A stretch of 64,000 nucleotides of DNA from Aurelia coerulea (taxonomy: Eukaryota > Cnidaria > Scyphozoa > Semaeostomeae > Ulmaridae): NCBI GenBank assembly GCA_039566865.1, contig CM076962.1, positions 7,434,743 to 7,498,742 of the forward strand, read 5' to 3'. A model generated the notes under the pieces. The model was not told where the DNA came from. It did no database searches and was given only the letters and a program-made list of their open reading frames with translations. This document shows positions 31,746 through 44,469 of this stretch, one piece after another. The position numbers and the translations under genes were made by a program. Every line of letters starts with the position of its first letter. Position 1 is the first letter of the stretch.

Positions 31746-32175
31746 TATGACGGAATCAACCACTTGCAAAGAAGGACCGAAAATGAATTTGGGAAAGCGA
31801 AGCTCGTAGAACGATGGACGAAAGACAATCTGACGTCAAGTGACATAGCACAAAAATACAACACCATGATACGAGAACCGACCCCTACGACAACAACGAC
31901 TCAACTGAAAACAACGAGAACGAGGCTAACAACAACAACAACAACATACGACAAGAATATTTTTACCTTATAAGGATAAAATTATTCTTGTAAACTAATT
32001 AACCTTATATGGACAGACAATACACTATAAATAGAGGTAGATGCTCTGAATAAATCAGTTGCTCTGAAGATGCCTTAATGGGCGAAACTAGTCAGCACTG
32101 AAATAAAGAATAAAAAGCGCAAAAAGATCAAATTGATGCCTGTTTTCTTCGAATGGTTAGGCTCTCTTCAACGGT
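31746..32175 (+). mobile_element. inserted retroelement-like fragment with 3' hairpin motif
   Basis: A frame (to 31973) reads HLQRRTENEFGKAKLVERW and then a Thr-rich tail before a stop. Downstream is CTGAAGATGCC and GGGCGAAAC (32065-32092), a stem-loop style typical near the ends of Penelope-like and related elements. The fragment lies between two copies of the ATATATGTCTTG phrase. The family assignment is weak. Confidence 0.35.
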
Positions 32176-32221
32176 ACACTTTATATATGTCTTGTATGTA
32201 TATTGACAATAAAGAAACAAT

Positions 32222-32969
32222 AAAATGGATACTATAAGTGTGGATGAAGAACGAACGAGAAATACAGGGTGTCCCAAAGTGATGTATCATTGTTTGATTG
32301 CTTACATGTTCATGACCAATGAACCGATTTTCAGAAACTTTGTTTTATTTGATTCCCTAAAGGCTAAATTGTATTTCAAGATGTTGGTTATGGCTTTACC
32401 ACGGCGTTTTCATGTCGAAAAGAAGATTGATAAACCTGCTCAAACTCAAGCCTTAAATGGAATGAGAAAGAAACGGCCTATTTTTCCAGTCAACATTTTA
32501 GATGTGATGCAAAAGGCTGAACTTGTATTGGTATTCTCTCAACTCAGTATTAACTGAATTCGTATTCTCTAAACGACATATATTCTCTGAACAACACGTA
32601 AGTTCGGCCTTTTGCATCACATCTAAAATGTTGACTGGGAAAGTAGGCCATTTACATTTCTCATGCCATCTAAGGCTTGAATTTGAACAGGTTCATCGAC
32701 CTTTTTTTCTACATGAAGACATCGGCCTAAACCACAAGCACCATCCTCAAATACAATTGAGCTTTTCGGCAATTGGATGAAATGAAGTTTTTGAAAATCG
32801 GTTCATTGGTTATGGACATAAAAGCAATCAAACGATAACACATCATTTTGGGACACTCGGTAGATAAAAATTTGATGTTTTTTAGCACACTTGATTTAGT
32901 GTGCTGAAAAACATCAATGTTTTGTCTATTTCTCGTTCGTTCTTCATTCGCACTTATAGTATCCATTTT
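32222..32969. mobile_element. 748 bp foldback element
   Basis: Inverted arms start AAAATGGATACTATAAGTG on the left and end with the inverse on the right. They converge near 32560 (GTCAACATTTTAGATGTGATG and its inverse). Inside each arm a second terminus-like motif occurs, GGGTGTCCCAAA at 32268 and its inverse at 32848-32860, similar to the MITE at 1123-1661. The right arm has about 65 extra bases holding a 42-base hairpin (32873-32914). Short coding frames in the arms are incidental. Confidence 0.8.
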
Positions 32970-33227
32970 TTGTCTTGTATGTATGTAGGCCTACTTTAAA
33001 TAAATTGATAATAGTAAAAAAATACATACCTTTCTAGCAGTAATCTTCCTCTGTAGAAACAAAATAGATCCATCGTATCTACGAGAACTCTACGCCGTAT
33101 CAACCGCTTTTGGTATTCAACAACAACAACTATATAAATGGTGCCTCCTCATTGATTAAAACTAAAATCTAGCAATTTGATTGGTCAATACGAAACCACT
33201 CCATATTGGCCAAAAGGGGCCCACTTT

Positions 33228-33325
33228 ATAGGAGTAATGGTGCGAGTCCCTATTACCAAGTGATATCAGCAAATCAAAGAACGCAGGGAAATAAGGGACA
33301 AAAAGTCATAAGTCTACATAATTAC
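33228..33325 (+). repeat. dispersed repeat, partner of 23425-23522
   Basis: Contains CCCACTTTATAGGAGTA and GATATCAGCAAATCAAAGAA, matching the inverse copy with a few differences. The surroundings of both copies are otherwise unrelated. Confidence 0.7.
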
Positions 33326-33659
33326 ATCAATTTCTTGATTTAATGATGCGTTACATTTTTATTTTCAGCCATGTCCTCCCACAGATATTGAGATATGTCT
33401 CATAGCAATGTATCGATTACAAGGATTAACATTCATTGGTGCAACAGAGAACCATACTGTGTTGCTGCAAAAGGCCTTTGAGTTCAAGTAAGATGTCTAG
33501 ATCAATAATGTACCTTTTTGGAAACTATATTGAACTCAAGGCGAAGTCGGCAAATCCCAGCCTGACAAGGGATCTACACTGAGCCGATTTTAATGCTCTC
33601 ATTAATATTTTATCGAGGCAAAGGCTCTATTTCCAAGGACGTGCCGTGACAGTTTTACC

Positions 33660-33795
33660 CCATGTAACGTGTGTGCAGTACAGTGGGAGATATGCAGTAC
33701 AGTTGGTGATGTTCAGTACAGTGGGGAGGCATGCTGAGTGTAGTGTGGGAGATCTTGAGTGCAGTGTAGGGCAGGTGGATTGTTCAGTACAGTAA
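33660..33795. repeat. degenerate GCAGTACAGTGG tandem repeat
   Basis: About six imperfect copies of a unit of 20-25 bases built on CAGTACAGT(G)GGGAGAT, just left of the piggyBac-like insertion. Confidence 0.6.
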
Positions 33796-33801
33796 GGTTA
33801 A

Positions 33802-34907
<1,106 letters not shown>

Positions 34908-34911
34908 TTAA

Positions 34912-35688
34912 ATGCTTTATAATCAACATCAATCAGTCATCGACTCACCTTTACGCTGTTGGTGTTGTTAGCTGTCGCGAGATTGAGAAGCGCGGAGTTT
35001 CTCCTTTCTCTTCTATTTGCCTCCTTTCTTACCTGCAAAGGTCAATGCGCTTTACAAGTGACTCCGACAAGGACAGACAGTTATTCAAGAAACCATGCAA
35101 CCATGCAACTACGTTCCACACGAGTTTGAAATCTTTAACAGCTAAATCTTTGAAGTTTCACTGAGTTGTCTTTGAGAAATGCATGAAAAGCGTCGCAGAA
35201 CTGCATGAACAAAAATGAGAAATAAATACAGAATATTTCGTTGCTGAAGCTTGTATACCTAATTGGAAATTTACTCAGTTTCATTGCTAAGGGTTTTGTC
35301 CTTTAGTTGTAACTTGGTGTCGAGGGGCACATCATTCTTTCGAAAACGCGTACGAGATTAGTTCAGAAGGAAAGAATTTGTATGGATTTTTGTGGATTTC
35401 TCGAAAACAAAGGATTATGGCTAAAGGTGTTGAAAATATTTGGGATTGAAATGCCCCGCTATTGGTGTAATATGAATACAGCCAAGCGTTAAAAGCAGAA
35501 TTTTGAAATCCACTTACCCTCATTTTAGATTCTCAGATTTTTAGATTCTTATACTTACTTACTTAATGCCGTAAATTTAATGATTTTCAAAATAACTTAC
35601 ACAAAGACGTAAAGTGGTTAATTTGGTTTGTTTACCAATCTAATGTAATCCCAACCACTATGCAAACAGGACATTATGATACAAGTAT
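34912..35688. other. no recognisable gene
   Basis: The frame 34814-35164 has no domain I recognise and overlaps the end of the MITE. Confidence 0.4.
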
Positions 35689-35689
35689 T

Positions 35690-36370
35690 ATGATTATCAT
35701 TATTATTATTATGATCAATTTCTTTACCGTTGGATACATAAAAATATAGCTAAAAGTAATCAGCTAATTAATTCCAACGTTAGTTAAAATTTCAAGATAC
35801 AAATGTTACATCAGAAAAAAGGGGATGAAATATTTACAATTCATCAAAAGTATACAGTATAAAGGCATAAAAGTGTATAAAAGCAGATATTCAAATATTA
35901 TCATCATAAAAAGCCCAAGTTCGGAATAAAAACGCGGCATAATTTACATGGGCAATTTTCTCCGTTCTAATTTTTCATTTTTGTTTTAAACTGACAAAGA
36001 GATTCTGAATTTCGTATAGTTGGTGGTAACGTTTGCCACAGCTGTGGACCTTTAAATCGGATGCTTTCTGTCCCGTTGTTGACAGATCTCACCCTAGGTT
36101 GGAAGAATTCGTTATTGTTACGCAAATTGTAATGACTTTCATTTTCGCAGAAAATTTCGTGCATGAATGAAGGGCTCAGGTTTTTTTTGTTTTATAGATC
36201 TCAGTCATAAGTAACTGCAAGTTCTTTGCATGAATCGTAACGGCACAGTCCTTCTCTAATAGCTCACTATAGCTCACTATATTCTCTAATAGCTCACTGG
36301 GGTTATGTGACTGTGTCTCTTCGCAACGGTCAACATCCTGGGTGCTGAATTCTGAATTTTTTGTAACTTT
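35690..36370 (-). pseudogene. 3' end of a non-LTR retrotransposon
   Basis: Minus strand: KIQNSAPRMLTVAKRHSHIT (in 36286-36570), then MHEIFCENESHYNLRNNNEF and FKGPQLWQTLPPTIRN (35967-36164), the last conserved RT blocks. A 3' UTR and an (ATT)n-type tail follow at 35690-35713. Short direct repeats (TTTGTAACT x3 near 36360, TAGCTCACTATA near 36262) damage the coding part. The residues upstream of KLQKIQNS do not look like RT, so the 5' boundary is probably near 36370. Confidence 0.65.
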
Positions 36371-36607
36371 TGTAACTTTTGTAACTCACTCATTAGCAAA
36401 CCATCCTGGGGAAGAGCTATAGCACTTAAGCATTTCACCTCACCTTCTGCTCCCATCTTTCTTGATCTGAAACTCTTACGGCTTTCTGACCTTTTCCAAT
36501 TCAAGCTACTTTGTTTTATGTATGAATTCATCAATAGGACTTTCCCTTTTCTATTCCATAATTTTTTCACGCCAGTGGCATCTGTTCATCAATATGGTAC
36601 TCGACAG

Positions 36608-38299
36608 AAGATAAGGCTCAAATCCTTACTGGTTGCCAGAGCATGCGGAAATCATCCAATTTCATGCTTGTCAGCCAATGAGATCACCGCTTTCTAGCCC
36701 CTGGAGACAAAATCGGTCGTTTGAGGTAAATTTTCTAGTACCCTCACTAAAACTGAAATGGATGCTAGAATACTGCAGTTATTCGCAATTTTTTTGATAA
36801 ATCAGTTGTGGGGATGTCTGTCCAGAAATGTTTACATGTTTAGGCACATAGCTTGTTTGGGGCCGGAGCTGCGTTCATTTTCCGGTCGAAGAATATTGAC
36901 CTTCGTCGAAATATCTATAGAAATCGCTACAAATGAGATATACAGATAAGAATTTCAGCAATTATGCATACTGACCTCAGCAATAACCCAAACTCCTTTA
37001 CTGCTATCATATCTCAAAGTTGGAGGCAATTTCTAATGATTTCTTGCAGAGATATCATTTGGGCCTAAGCTTGTCCTCGCTTAAAACTCATTCCATTGCA
37101 CTTAAAAAGTAATGGTAAAATTCTAGAGCTGAATAATGCACTTACCCATGACTCAGGCACCAGTTTGACTTCGTTTGCCTTTTTTACATTAGCAAATTTT
37201 TATAAGAAACGACCAGTTGTGGGTGAATTGCAAAAACTTTCTTCGGTCCATATTTTTATCTGCACAGTCTCTCCGCTTCAAACAACAAACAGTGAACTTT
37301 GTATCATAGAAGTCTTGCATCACAAAACATTCCTATAAAACGATTCCATGCGCCTTAGCGAGGCACTCGTGAATTGTTTTCACGCATTTGGTTCAATCAG
37401 TCAATGCAAACAAACAAAAGAGCAAAACCGGGTATCTTTTTTAGCGAACCCAAAACAATGTTTTGTTCTTTTTATGTTTTGCATTGATTGAAATAAGAAC
37501 GAAAAGAACGAAATGCTTGAATACAATTCACGAGTGCCTCGCTAAAGCGCATGGAATCGTTCAAAAGGAATGTTCTGTGATGCAAGACTTTTATGATACA
37601 ATGTCAAAGTTCACTGTTTGTTGTTTGAAGCGGAGAATCTGTGTAGAGAAAAATATGGACCGAGGAAAGTTTTTGCAATTCGCCCACAACTGGTTGTTTC
37701 TTACAAAAATTGGGCAAATTAAAGAAGGCAAACGAAGTCAAACTGGTGTCTGAGTCATGGGTAAGCGCACTATCTAGCTCAAGAATTTTACCATTACTTT
37801 TTAAGTGCAATAGAATGAGTTTTAAGCGAGGACAAGCTTAGGCCCAAATGATGTCTCTACCAGAAATCGTTAGAAATTGCCTCCAATTTTGAGATATGAT
37901 AGCAGTGAATGAGTTTCGGTTATTGCTCAGGTCAGTATGCATAATCGCTGAAATTCTTATCTGTATATCTCATTTGTAGCGATTTCTATAGATATTTCAA
38001 CGAAGGTCAGTATTCTTCGACCGGAAAATGAACGCAGCTCCGGCCCCAAACAAGCTGTGTGCCTAAACATGTAAACAACTCTGGACGGACATCCCCAAAA
38101 CTGATTTATTAAAAAAAATTGCAAATAACTGAAGTATTTTAGCATCCATTTCAGTTTTAGTGAGGGTACTAGAAAATTTACCTCAAACGACCGATTTTGT
38201 CTCCAGGGGCTAGAAAGCGGTGATCTCATTGGCTGACAAGCATGAATTTGGATGATTTCCGCATGCTCTGACAACCAGTAAGGATTTGAGCCTTATCTT
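36608..38299. mobile_element. Mutator-type foldback element with 9 bp target duplication
   Basis: 1,692 bp with long inverted arms of about 840 bases each, starting AAGATAAGGCTCAAATCC and meeting near 37450. The 9-base direct repeat ACTCGACAG flanks it exactly (36599-36607, 38300-38308). A 9 bp duplication with very long TIRs is characteristic of MULE elements. The frames inside (for example 37463-37753) are by-products of the arms. Shorter or partial relatives lie at 59378-59523, 62391-63185 and perhaps 63690-63815. Confidence 0.85.
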
Positions 38300-38308
38300 A
38301 CTCGACAG

Positions 38309-39140
38309 TCATAAAAAATGACATTTTCTTAACAAAGAAGAACACATTTCTATATGGTCTTCGATTAATGCAGTATTGTGGTGCTAAAACTTAGAACAGC
38401 ATTCCAGTAAACATCAAGGAATCAACCTCTATAGTGCAGAAACATATGTATCTGAGTATTTTTTGGATGTAAATTTGTGGCAACATACTTTTCTCTATTC
38501 TTTGTGATGCCAAGAAACAGAAAAACATTGGTGTCAATTTTTCTAAACAGTTTTATGGCTATTTTATCGAGTTTTTACTTAATTACGAGTTTTACTTACG
38601 AGTTCTTACGGAGCTGGAGTTTTTATTCTTGGAAAACACATCATTGAGAAGTATGACATTTTAAAAACAGGCCTAAATTTACAGCTCTTTGCAGAATGGA
38701 TAACGCCATTTTTTGTTTGTCATGTTCCTAGAGGATCATGAGGATCTTATGATCGTCTTTCGTCTACTGTTTTTCTTTAGACTTGAATGTAGGAACCTTT
38801 TTTATAGAATTTAGTGTTTTTGGGGGCCTTTTATTAGAAAAGGGGTCATATTTAAAGGAATTTTTAGAAATTTGAGGTAAAGTTGCAATTTGTGTATAGA
38901 CATAGGAGCCTCGGGGTGGCGGGGGGAGGGGCTAAGATCTTAATCCTCCAAATTTTTCGAGGAAGCAAACAGAAGTAACAGAAGAAACAAACTTTTTCAG
39001 ATCATGCTAGGGTTTCATGACCTCGTAAATCTTTTAGACATTGGTTGCTCTGTTTTTCCTCCTTAACGATTGAAGCTGGTCTGCCAGGTTTTACACGCCA
39101 CTTCCACAGTTCGTTATCTTCTGAAAAATTTGTTTCTCGT
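38309..39140. other. no recognisable gene
   Basis: AT-rich sequence with no long frame and no repeat partner found in the window. Confidence 0.4.
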
Positions 39141-39142
39141 GG

Positions 39143-41085
39143 TTGTTGTTGTTGTATCTTTATTTTACATCGATTGAAGAAATCATCTAGTCTACTATGT
39201 ACATATGTACATGGAAACTAATCAAAATCGATGGATACAGTAATTAAATTAAAATAAATACATTTTTTAAACGGTTTGTACATTATTTACAGTAAAAAGA
39301 CAAGCGTTGCATTTGCACGTGGGGCCATCCCATTGTGATATTAACCTTTTGAAAATATTAAGGCTTTCAGCCGATTTTAGCTCATTTGGTAAGCAATTCC
39401 AAATCTGCGGTCCTAAGAACTTGAGACTGCGAGCACCGAAAGTAACCTGGTTTGGTCTGTAATGAGTAAGGTTATTAGGATTTCGCGATGAATAATTAGA
39501 GGATCTAACTTGAAAAATATCTTTCATGAAGGATGGATTCAGACCATTTAGAGTCTTGAAAATTTCTATGGAGATAGCTCTAAGTCGGTAAACATGCATG
39601 GTGCATCCTTGTGATTTCAGTAGAAGGTCATTATATGAACTGACATGATCATTATGAAGGAACCTAAGTGCACGTTCTTGTACCTTCTCAATCTTATGCA
39701 TTGATTTAGCTGAACAAAAATGCCATACTAAAGGACAGTAATTGAAATTAGAATAAACAAAGCTCTGAACAAGGACTTCTCTCGCATCAAAACCAATATA
39801 AGCTCGAAGCCTCTTTAGGACATTAAGTTGAGTTGCAGCTTTTCTACAAAGTACTGCGATGTGTGGATCAAAGTTTAGTTTATAGTCTAGTTGAATCCCG
39901 AGAAGTTTGACTGAATCTTCAGACATGATTGTTTTTCCTCGAATACTTATTTTCTCACCACTGGTAGTTGTCTGGTCCTTTTTAATTAACAGTGCATGAA
40001 ACTTTGATGGATTTGCAATCATATGGTTTTCCTTTAACCAATCTAGTGCAACGCCTGCTTCTGCCTCTAAGGCTCGCACCAAATCTGGTAGAGTCCTAGA
40101 GAAACAAGTAAGCGTGTTGTCGTCGGCATAATTATATAGCGTTGCCTGTTTAATAAACAGAAAAAGATCATTTATATATGCATTAAAAAGAATAGAACCT
40201 AACACCGAGCCTTGGGGGACCCCAGATAAGATTGTTTGAAAGGAACTGTATGTATTGTTTATCCTCACGGATTGCTCACGCCGTTTAAGATATGAATAGA
40301 TTAGTACCAAGGCATTTTCATCCACACCGTACGCATTCAGCTTCGCAATCAGCAGATCGTGTGGGATGCAATCAAATGCTTTTGACAAGTCCGTCAATAA
40401 AGCACCTACAATGTAATTATTGTCAAGTTTGGTCTTCCAGTCTTCGAGGAGTCTTATCAAAACGTGCTGCGTACCGTATGCTTTCCTATATGCGCCTATG
40501 AAAACCGAGAGCGTAGTATCAAGATAGACAACTAATTGTTGTTTCATGACTTTTTCATAGATTTTAGAGAATATATTTAAAACACTGACAGGACGAAAAT
40601 TTTTCTCAACTGTGCGATTTTCTTCACCCTTATCCAAAGGGCATACTGCTGCACGCTTTCCTTTATCTGGAAACCTATGGCTTTGTAAGCAGCTGTTTAT
40701 TGCAAAGGTTAAGGGAGCGGTAAGTTCATCTGCAGCTAAATGCACTAGTTTTGGCGGAATTTGATCTTCGCCGGTAGATTTTTTTCCGTCCAAGGATCTC
40801 AGTAAAGCCCAGACCTCATGATGTTGCACCTCGTGAAATGAGAAGGAATTTGAAATATCACTACCATCCCTTATGGCAAGAACACTAGGGTGATCTCGTA
40901 CCGTTTCTTGGCCTGAAGACTTTTCACTGGATGACCTGAGTCTTGGTAAAAATTCCCTGTGCCAGGAGGCATGATTTCTTGCAAGGTTTTCAGCACCGAT
41001 ACTTCCCAGGCAATTTTTTAAGATGGCAAAATCATGATCACAGTAGCTTGCTCGCTCCGTGACAGCATTTTAAAATCTTTCAAAC
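39143..41085 (-). mobile_element. 5'-truncated non-LTR retrotransposon with near-intact RT
   Basis: The 3' end has a (CAA)n-type tail (GTTGTTGTTGTTG on the plus strand near 39143). The RT frame follows. Upstream of the annotated Met the minus frame stays similar to relatives (HPSVLAIRDGSDIS, then FSFHEVQHHEVW). Farther upstream (40940-41085) it reads as a less familiar sequence (KNCLGSIGAENLARNHASWH). No endonuclease is present. Confidence 0.8.
39267..40829 (-). CDS. non-LTR retrotransposon reverse transcriptase (520 codons, uninterrupted)
   Basis: RT with blocks STGEDQIPPKLVHLAADEL (about residue 18), NFRPVSVLNIFSKIYEKVM (about 78), motif A LTDLSKAFDCIPHD (about 145), GVPQGSVLGSILFNAYIND (about 203), the catalytic YADD box (about 233), FNYCPLVWHFCSAKS (about 365) and a C-terminal CKCNACLF cluster. 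All catalytic Asp residues are present. The ATG is the first Met of a truncated frame, not a natural start. A decayed relative lies at 22051-23235. Confidence 0.9.
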   Translation of the reverse strand: MQHHEVWALLRSLDGKKSTGEDQIPPKLVHLAADELTAPLTFAINSCLQSHRFPDKGKRAAVCPLDKGEENRTVEKNFRPVSVLNIFSKIYEKVMKQQLVVYLDTTLSVFIGAYRKAYGTQHVLIRLLEDWKTKLDNNYIVGALLTDLSKAFDCIPHDLLIAKLNAYGVDENALVLIYSYLKRREQSVRINNTYSSFQTILSGVPQGSVLGSILFNAYINDLFLFIKQATLYNYADDNTLTCFSRTLPDLVRALEAEAGVALDWLKENHMIANPSKFHALLIKKDQTTTSGEKISIRGKTIMSEDSVKLLGIQLDYKLNFDPHIAVLCRKAATQLNVLKRLRAYIGFDAREVLVQSFVYSNFNYCPLVWHFCSAKSMHKIEKVQERALRFLHNDHVSSYNDLLLKSQGCTMHVYRLRAISIEIFKTLNGLNPSFMKDIFQVRSSNYSSRNPNNLTHYRPNQVTFGARSLKFLGPQIWNCLPNELKSAESLNIFKRLISQWDGPTCKCNACLFTVNNVQTV

Positions 41086-41099
41086 GAATTAGGGTCTGG

Positions 41100-41480
41100 A
41101 GATCAGGAAGATACTTCCCGTCTAGCATAACTCAAAATCAACTTTTCATTTTTACCATTTAGAATGTAAAATTAGTAGCGCAAGCAAAGCTCTTGCCTTG
41201 TATTCTCTTGCTGCGTTAATTTTCCTATTTCAATTTTTTAGAGCCACTAGATCCATAAATGTATGTGCGATTGTTTTAAAAATCACTTTCCATTTATGAA
41301 AACATTATCAACACATTCGCTTGGAAAAATTCTTGCTGTCACTCTCAAAAGAAAAGAAATGATAGGAAAAAGCTAATGAAATAGAATGATAGTGAAAAGA
41401 AATACAGTATACATACTTTAAAAAAAGCTGAAACAATCTTTTTGTATGCGTGTCGTACAATGTTGCTATAATAAACGTTT
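41100..41480. other. no recognisable gene
   Basis: AT-rich. The 88-codon minus frame at 41308-41574 has no known domain and runs into the motif described next. Confidence 0.4.
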
Positions 41481-41499
41481 TGAAATAAAATAATTGTAC

Positions 41500-41590
41500 C
41501 TTGAACAGAGATGATAAAACACGACGTTTCGAGCTTAGCCCGTTATCAAGTGAAGGAAACAAAGCTGTAAACAAAGCTGATTGAAAGCCA
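41500..41590 (-). other. retroelement-end hairpin motif
   Basis: The minus strand reads CTTGATAACGGGCTAAGC then TCGAAACGTCGTG. Stem-loops of this style with a GAAAC following the stem occur near the ends of Penelope-like elements, where some form hammerhead ribozymes. The CTGATGA box expected of an active hammerhead is altered here. Confidence 0.35.
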
Positions 41591-41599
41591 CCGGTTTAT

Positions 41600-42458
41600 A
41601 AGGTGTTTGGCGCTATAAGAAATATTTTTGGTATATACTGAACATAAAACAAAAGAATTGGATGCTTAGAACGACGTTTTTTGAGAAGCATTTCTTTAAA
41701 AACTGCTTTGCGTGAGGAAAATTCAGCGCATGGGCCTTTTATACTGTATCTGTTAGAGCTATGACTTATAAGGACTAGATTCTCTAAGACAATAGAACCA
41801 TTTGCAATGAGTTAATGTCATGAATCCGCAGCAACCTCAGATAATGGCACAAAAACTCGAAAAAATACCCTTAAATGTGGTCAGAAAAACTGGCACCAAC
41901 GTTTTTTCTCTTTCTCAGCCTGCTAAAGAAGGTAGAAAAGAATGTTGCCGCAAATTTACATCAAGAAATCACTCGGCTACCTTTTGTGACATAGGGCTAT
42001 GCACTATTATCTACAGATTTCGAAAAAATCTCAAAACTTTCTTCTTCGCCAACAATTATCTAAAATAGTCATGGTAAAGTGCTCCTGGGAGCTGGATGGG
42101 CGTTTTTCGTCCGTCTGGTTCCTGGAATTACTTAAAACCCACATTGCTATAAAACATAAGATCCTTTTGGATGATTACAAAGTCTGTCCTGAGCTAAGCA
42201 AGCATAAGAATATCTGAATATTGATTTCTTCACAACTCCAAATGATCGTTGATGCTGTTTTTAGCTACAGTCAGAGAGATGAGTGTTGCTGCTAAAGTCG
42301 TCTTCAATGGAAAGTCAAGCCCCTTGTATAAGGATAAGAATCGCATGAAAAGCAATATTTTGATCTTTATGTCAAGCGAGGATGATACGCAAAAAATCAA
42401 AAGTCGTTACCCCTAGTTTTTTTTAGTTCGCGCATTTAACTATTGGTGGACCTTTCTC
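41600..42458. other. no recognisable gene
   Basis: Two overlapping plus-strand frames (41820-42068, 41999-42217) lack recognisable domains. Confidence 0.4.
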
Positions 42459-42461
42459 AAG

Positions 42462-44467
42462 GTGGTATTATGGCATTAGATCATAAAATTTTTCAATTTT
42501 TGAAAAATTCAAATTTGATCAATCAACTACCGTAGATTTCGAAAATTTGGTCCAATTTTCGATTGCAACGACACTAAATAGTGTGCATGCTAATTTATGT
42601 TAGGTATCTGGTCCCAGTTAGCCTTAACAACCACTTAGCAACGCTAAACAAAGCAAAACTTGGGATGAAATGTACCCCTTATCTCCCCATATGTCCCCAA
42701 AATCGATATCATTTGGTGCCTTCATACTGTGGGCTGCCATTATTCAAATGCCTCATTTGCATGTGATCGACAGGGGACCAAGGAAGCCTTCTTGAACCAA
42801 GCTTCCTTCGCTTCCTAAAGATAGAAATCTATTTCGCTTCTATTTTGATCATACATCTTGAAGTGAAGGAGTTGTCAATTTTTGTTAAATACGGAATAAT
42901 TTATTGCGAAAGAGACAGATTGCAGAGAACAAGTTTCTTGGGAAGCAACCTGCAGAGAAAAAAGACAAAGAGCACTGAAAGAGCAATGGTATTATGGTAA
43001 AGAAAGGAGTGATCCGAGTGTGTGGGCCAAGAAAGGCATAGGCCTAAATTCGTGTCCAACAAACAGGTGCAGTGCTAGCCTAATTTGCACAACACTCTAC
43101 AAGCAGGAGGCAAGAGAAAAGCTGTTGGTCAGGTAACACCTTTATCAAGGAGCACAAAGAAAATGAAATTTGGAATTATGATGAAATGCTGCAAGAAAAT
43201 ATAATTGTCTGGTATCTTTGCAACATTTTAGAAATTTGTTGGAACCAATGATTGGAAGACGTGCAAATTGCAGTAATACCACAGTTCCCACTGCAGTTAC
43301 AACTACAAGCCACAATCAATGAGAAGAAAAAAAGTGTATTATTTGGATTGCGACTTTCTCTTGTTCGCAGTGCCAGTGAAGAAAGCATGAATGTTATGCA
43401 ACTCCAGATTTGATAATTTGTGAATCCCCAAAACAGTAATTGTATAAATGTTCAGACAGTTATATTTTTTAAATTGGAAAGGGCCAGATTATACCACAAC
43501 CAATGACATCAAAAAGCTTCCCAGCAGTGAATGAGAAACGGTCTGAGTGCTATTGAAGAGGTTGTGCTGGGACACATGATGTTAAGGGCAGCTGAAGAAG
43601 TGAGAAAGACTCTATTGACAACAAAAGATGCTGTAATTGAGACTGATCAAGTGGCCATTGAAAGTACATGACAGTGAAGGCAATATGCATCCCCAAATGG
43701 TATTATTGTTGCTTCTTCAAGTGAAAGAAAAGTCCATGATGATCCGTTTTTGTCAAAAACTTGAAGGATTGCCTGTGAATAAAAGATTGCCAATAGAAAA
43801 TAAAACAAATTATATAGTAAAAACTGAATGAAATAACAAGAGCTAGAGCAAAGGAACTTGCAGAGGGAGAATCATATCATTCTGGGTACTTTTAGCTGTC
43901 TTTTCCTCAATAATGTTTAAGTTGAAATAGTACTTGAACTTTAAATGCGATTTTCTCAAGTTTCGTCTTTTGGTGTTTTCAGTGAAGGAGTTACAAAATA
44001 TCTCCTGAATTCCTGGGAATAAAGATCTGAAATTTTTACAAGTTGTGCTGCATACATAGGTCTAATGCAAAGACCTCTTATTTTCTCAAAAATTTTCTTC
44101 AAAAATTAATTATGCATTGAACACTATCTACCGAGCATGAATATTTTCCGCCATTTTTGAAAATTTGCCAATAAAACAGCAATTGGTAAAAATATTCCAA
44201 ATAAAATAGGTGTATGCACTAGATCTATGTATTAAGGACCTCCAATAAAGATTTGAAGCCAGTACCTGTAATATCATAGGAGAAATCTTGTAATTCCTTT
44301 GAACTGTTTTCCCGCAATTATGCTAATTTATGCAAAACCAGTCATGTGGAACCATGCTTAAATTTGAAGTTTTGGTCATGAATTATTGATTTTTAGCCAA
44401 AGGAACCACATTGGGCCATCCAGAGGCCTTTTATAGCCAAATCATTCTAATGCCATAGTACCACCTC
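42462..44467. mobile_element. 2.0 kb TIR element, probably a decayed DNA transposon
   Basis: Inverted ends of about 20 bases: GGTGGTATTATGGCATTAGA on the left and the inverse of GGTGGTACTATGGCATTAGA on the right. TCAA flanks both sides, a possible 4 bp duplication. Inside are short protein-like plus-strand frames that I cannot assign: one with KEQWYYGKERSDPSVWAKKG (about 42976-43130) and one with IEEVVLGHMMLRAAEEVRKT (about 43550-43670). They could be transposase remnants or captured sequence. Confidence 0.5.
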
Positions 44468-44469
44468 AA

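Noticed and set aside
36758..38274. Similar proteins on both strands (63 and 105 codons; 80 and 68 codons)
   Set aside because: They mirror each other because the DNA is a foldback; they have no domain and no codon constraint.
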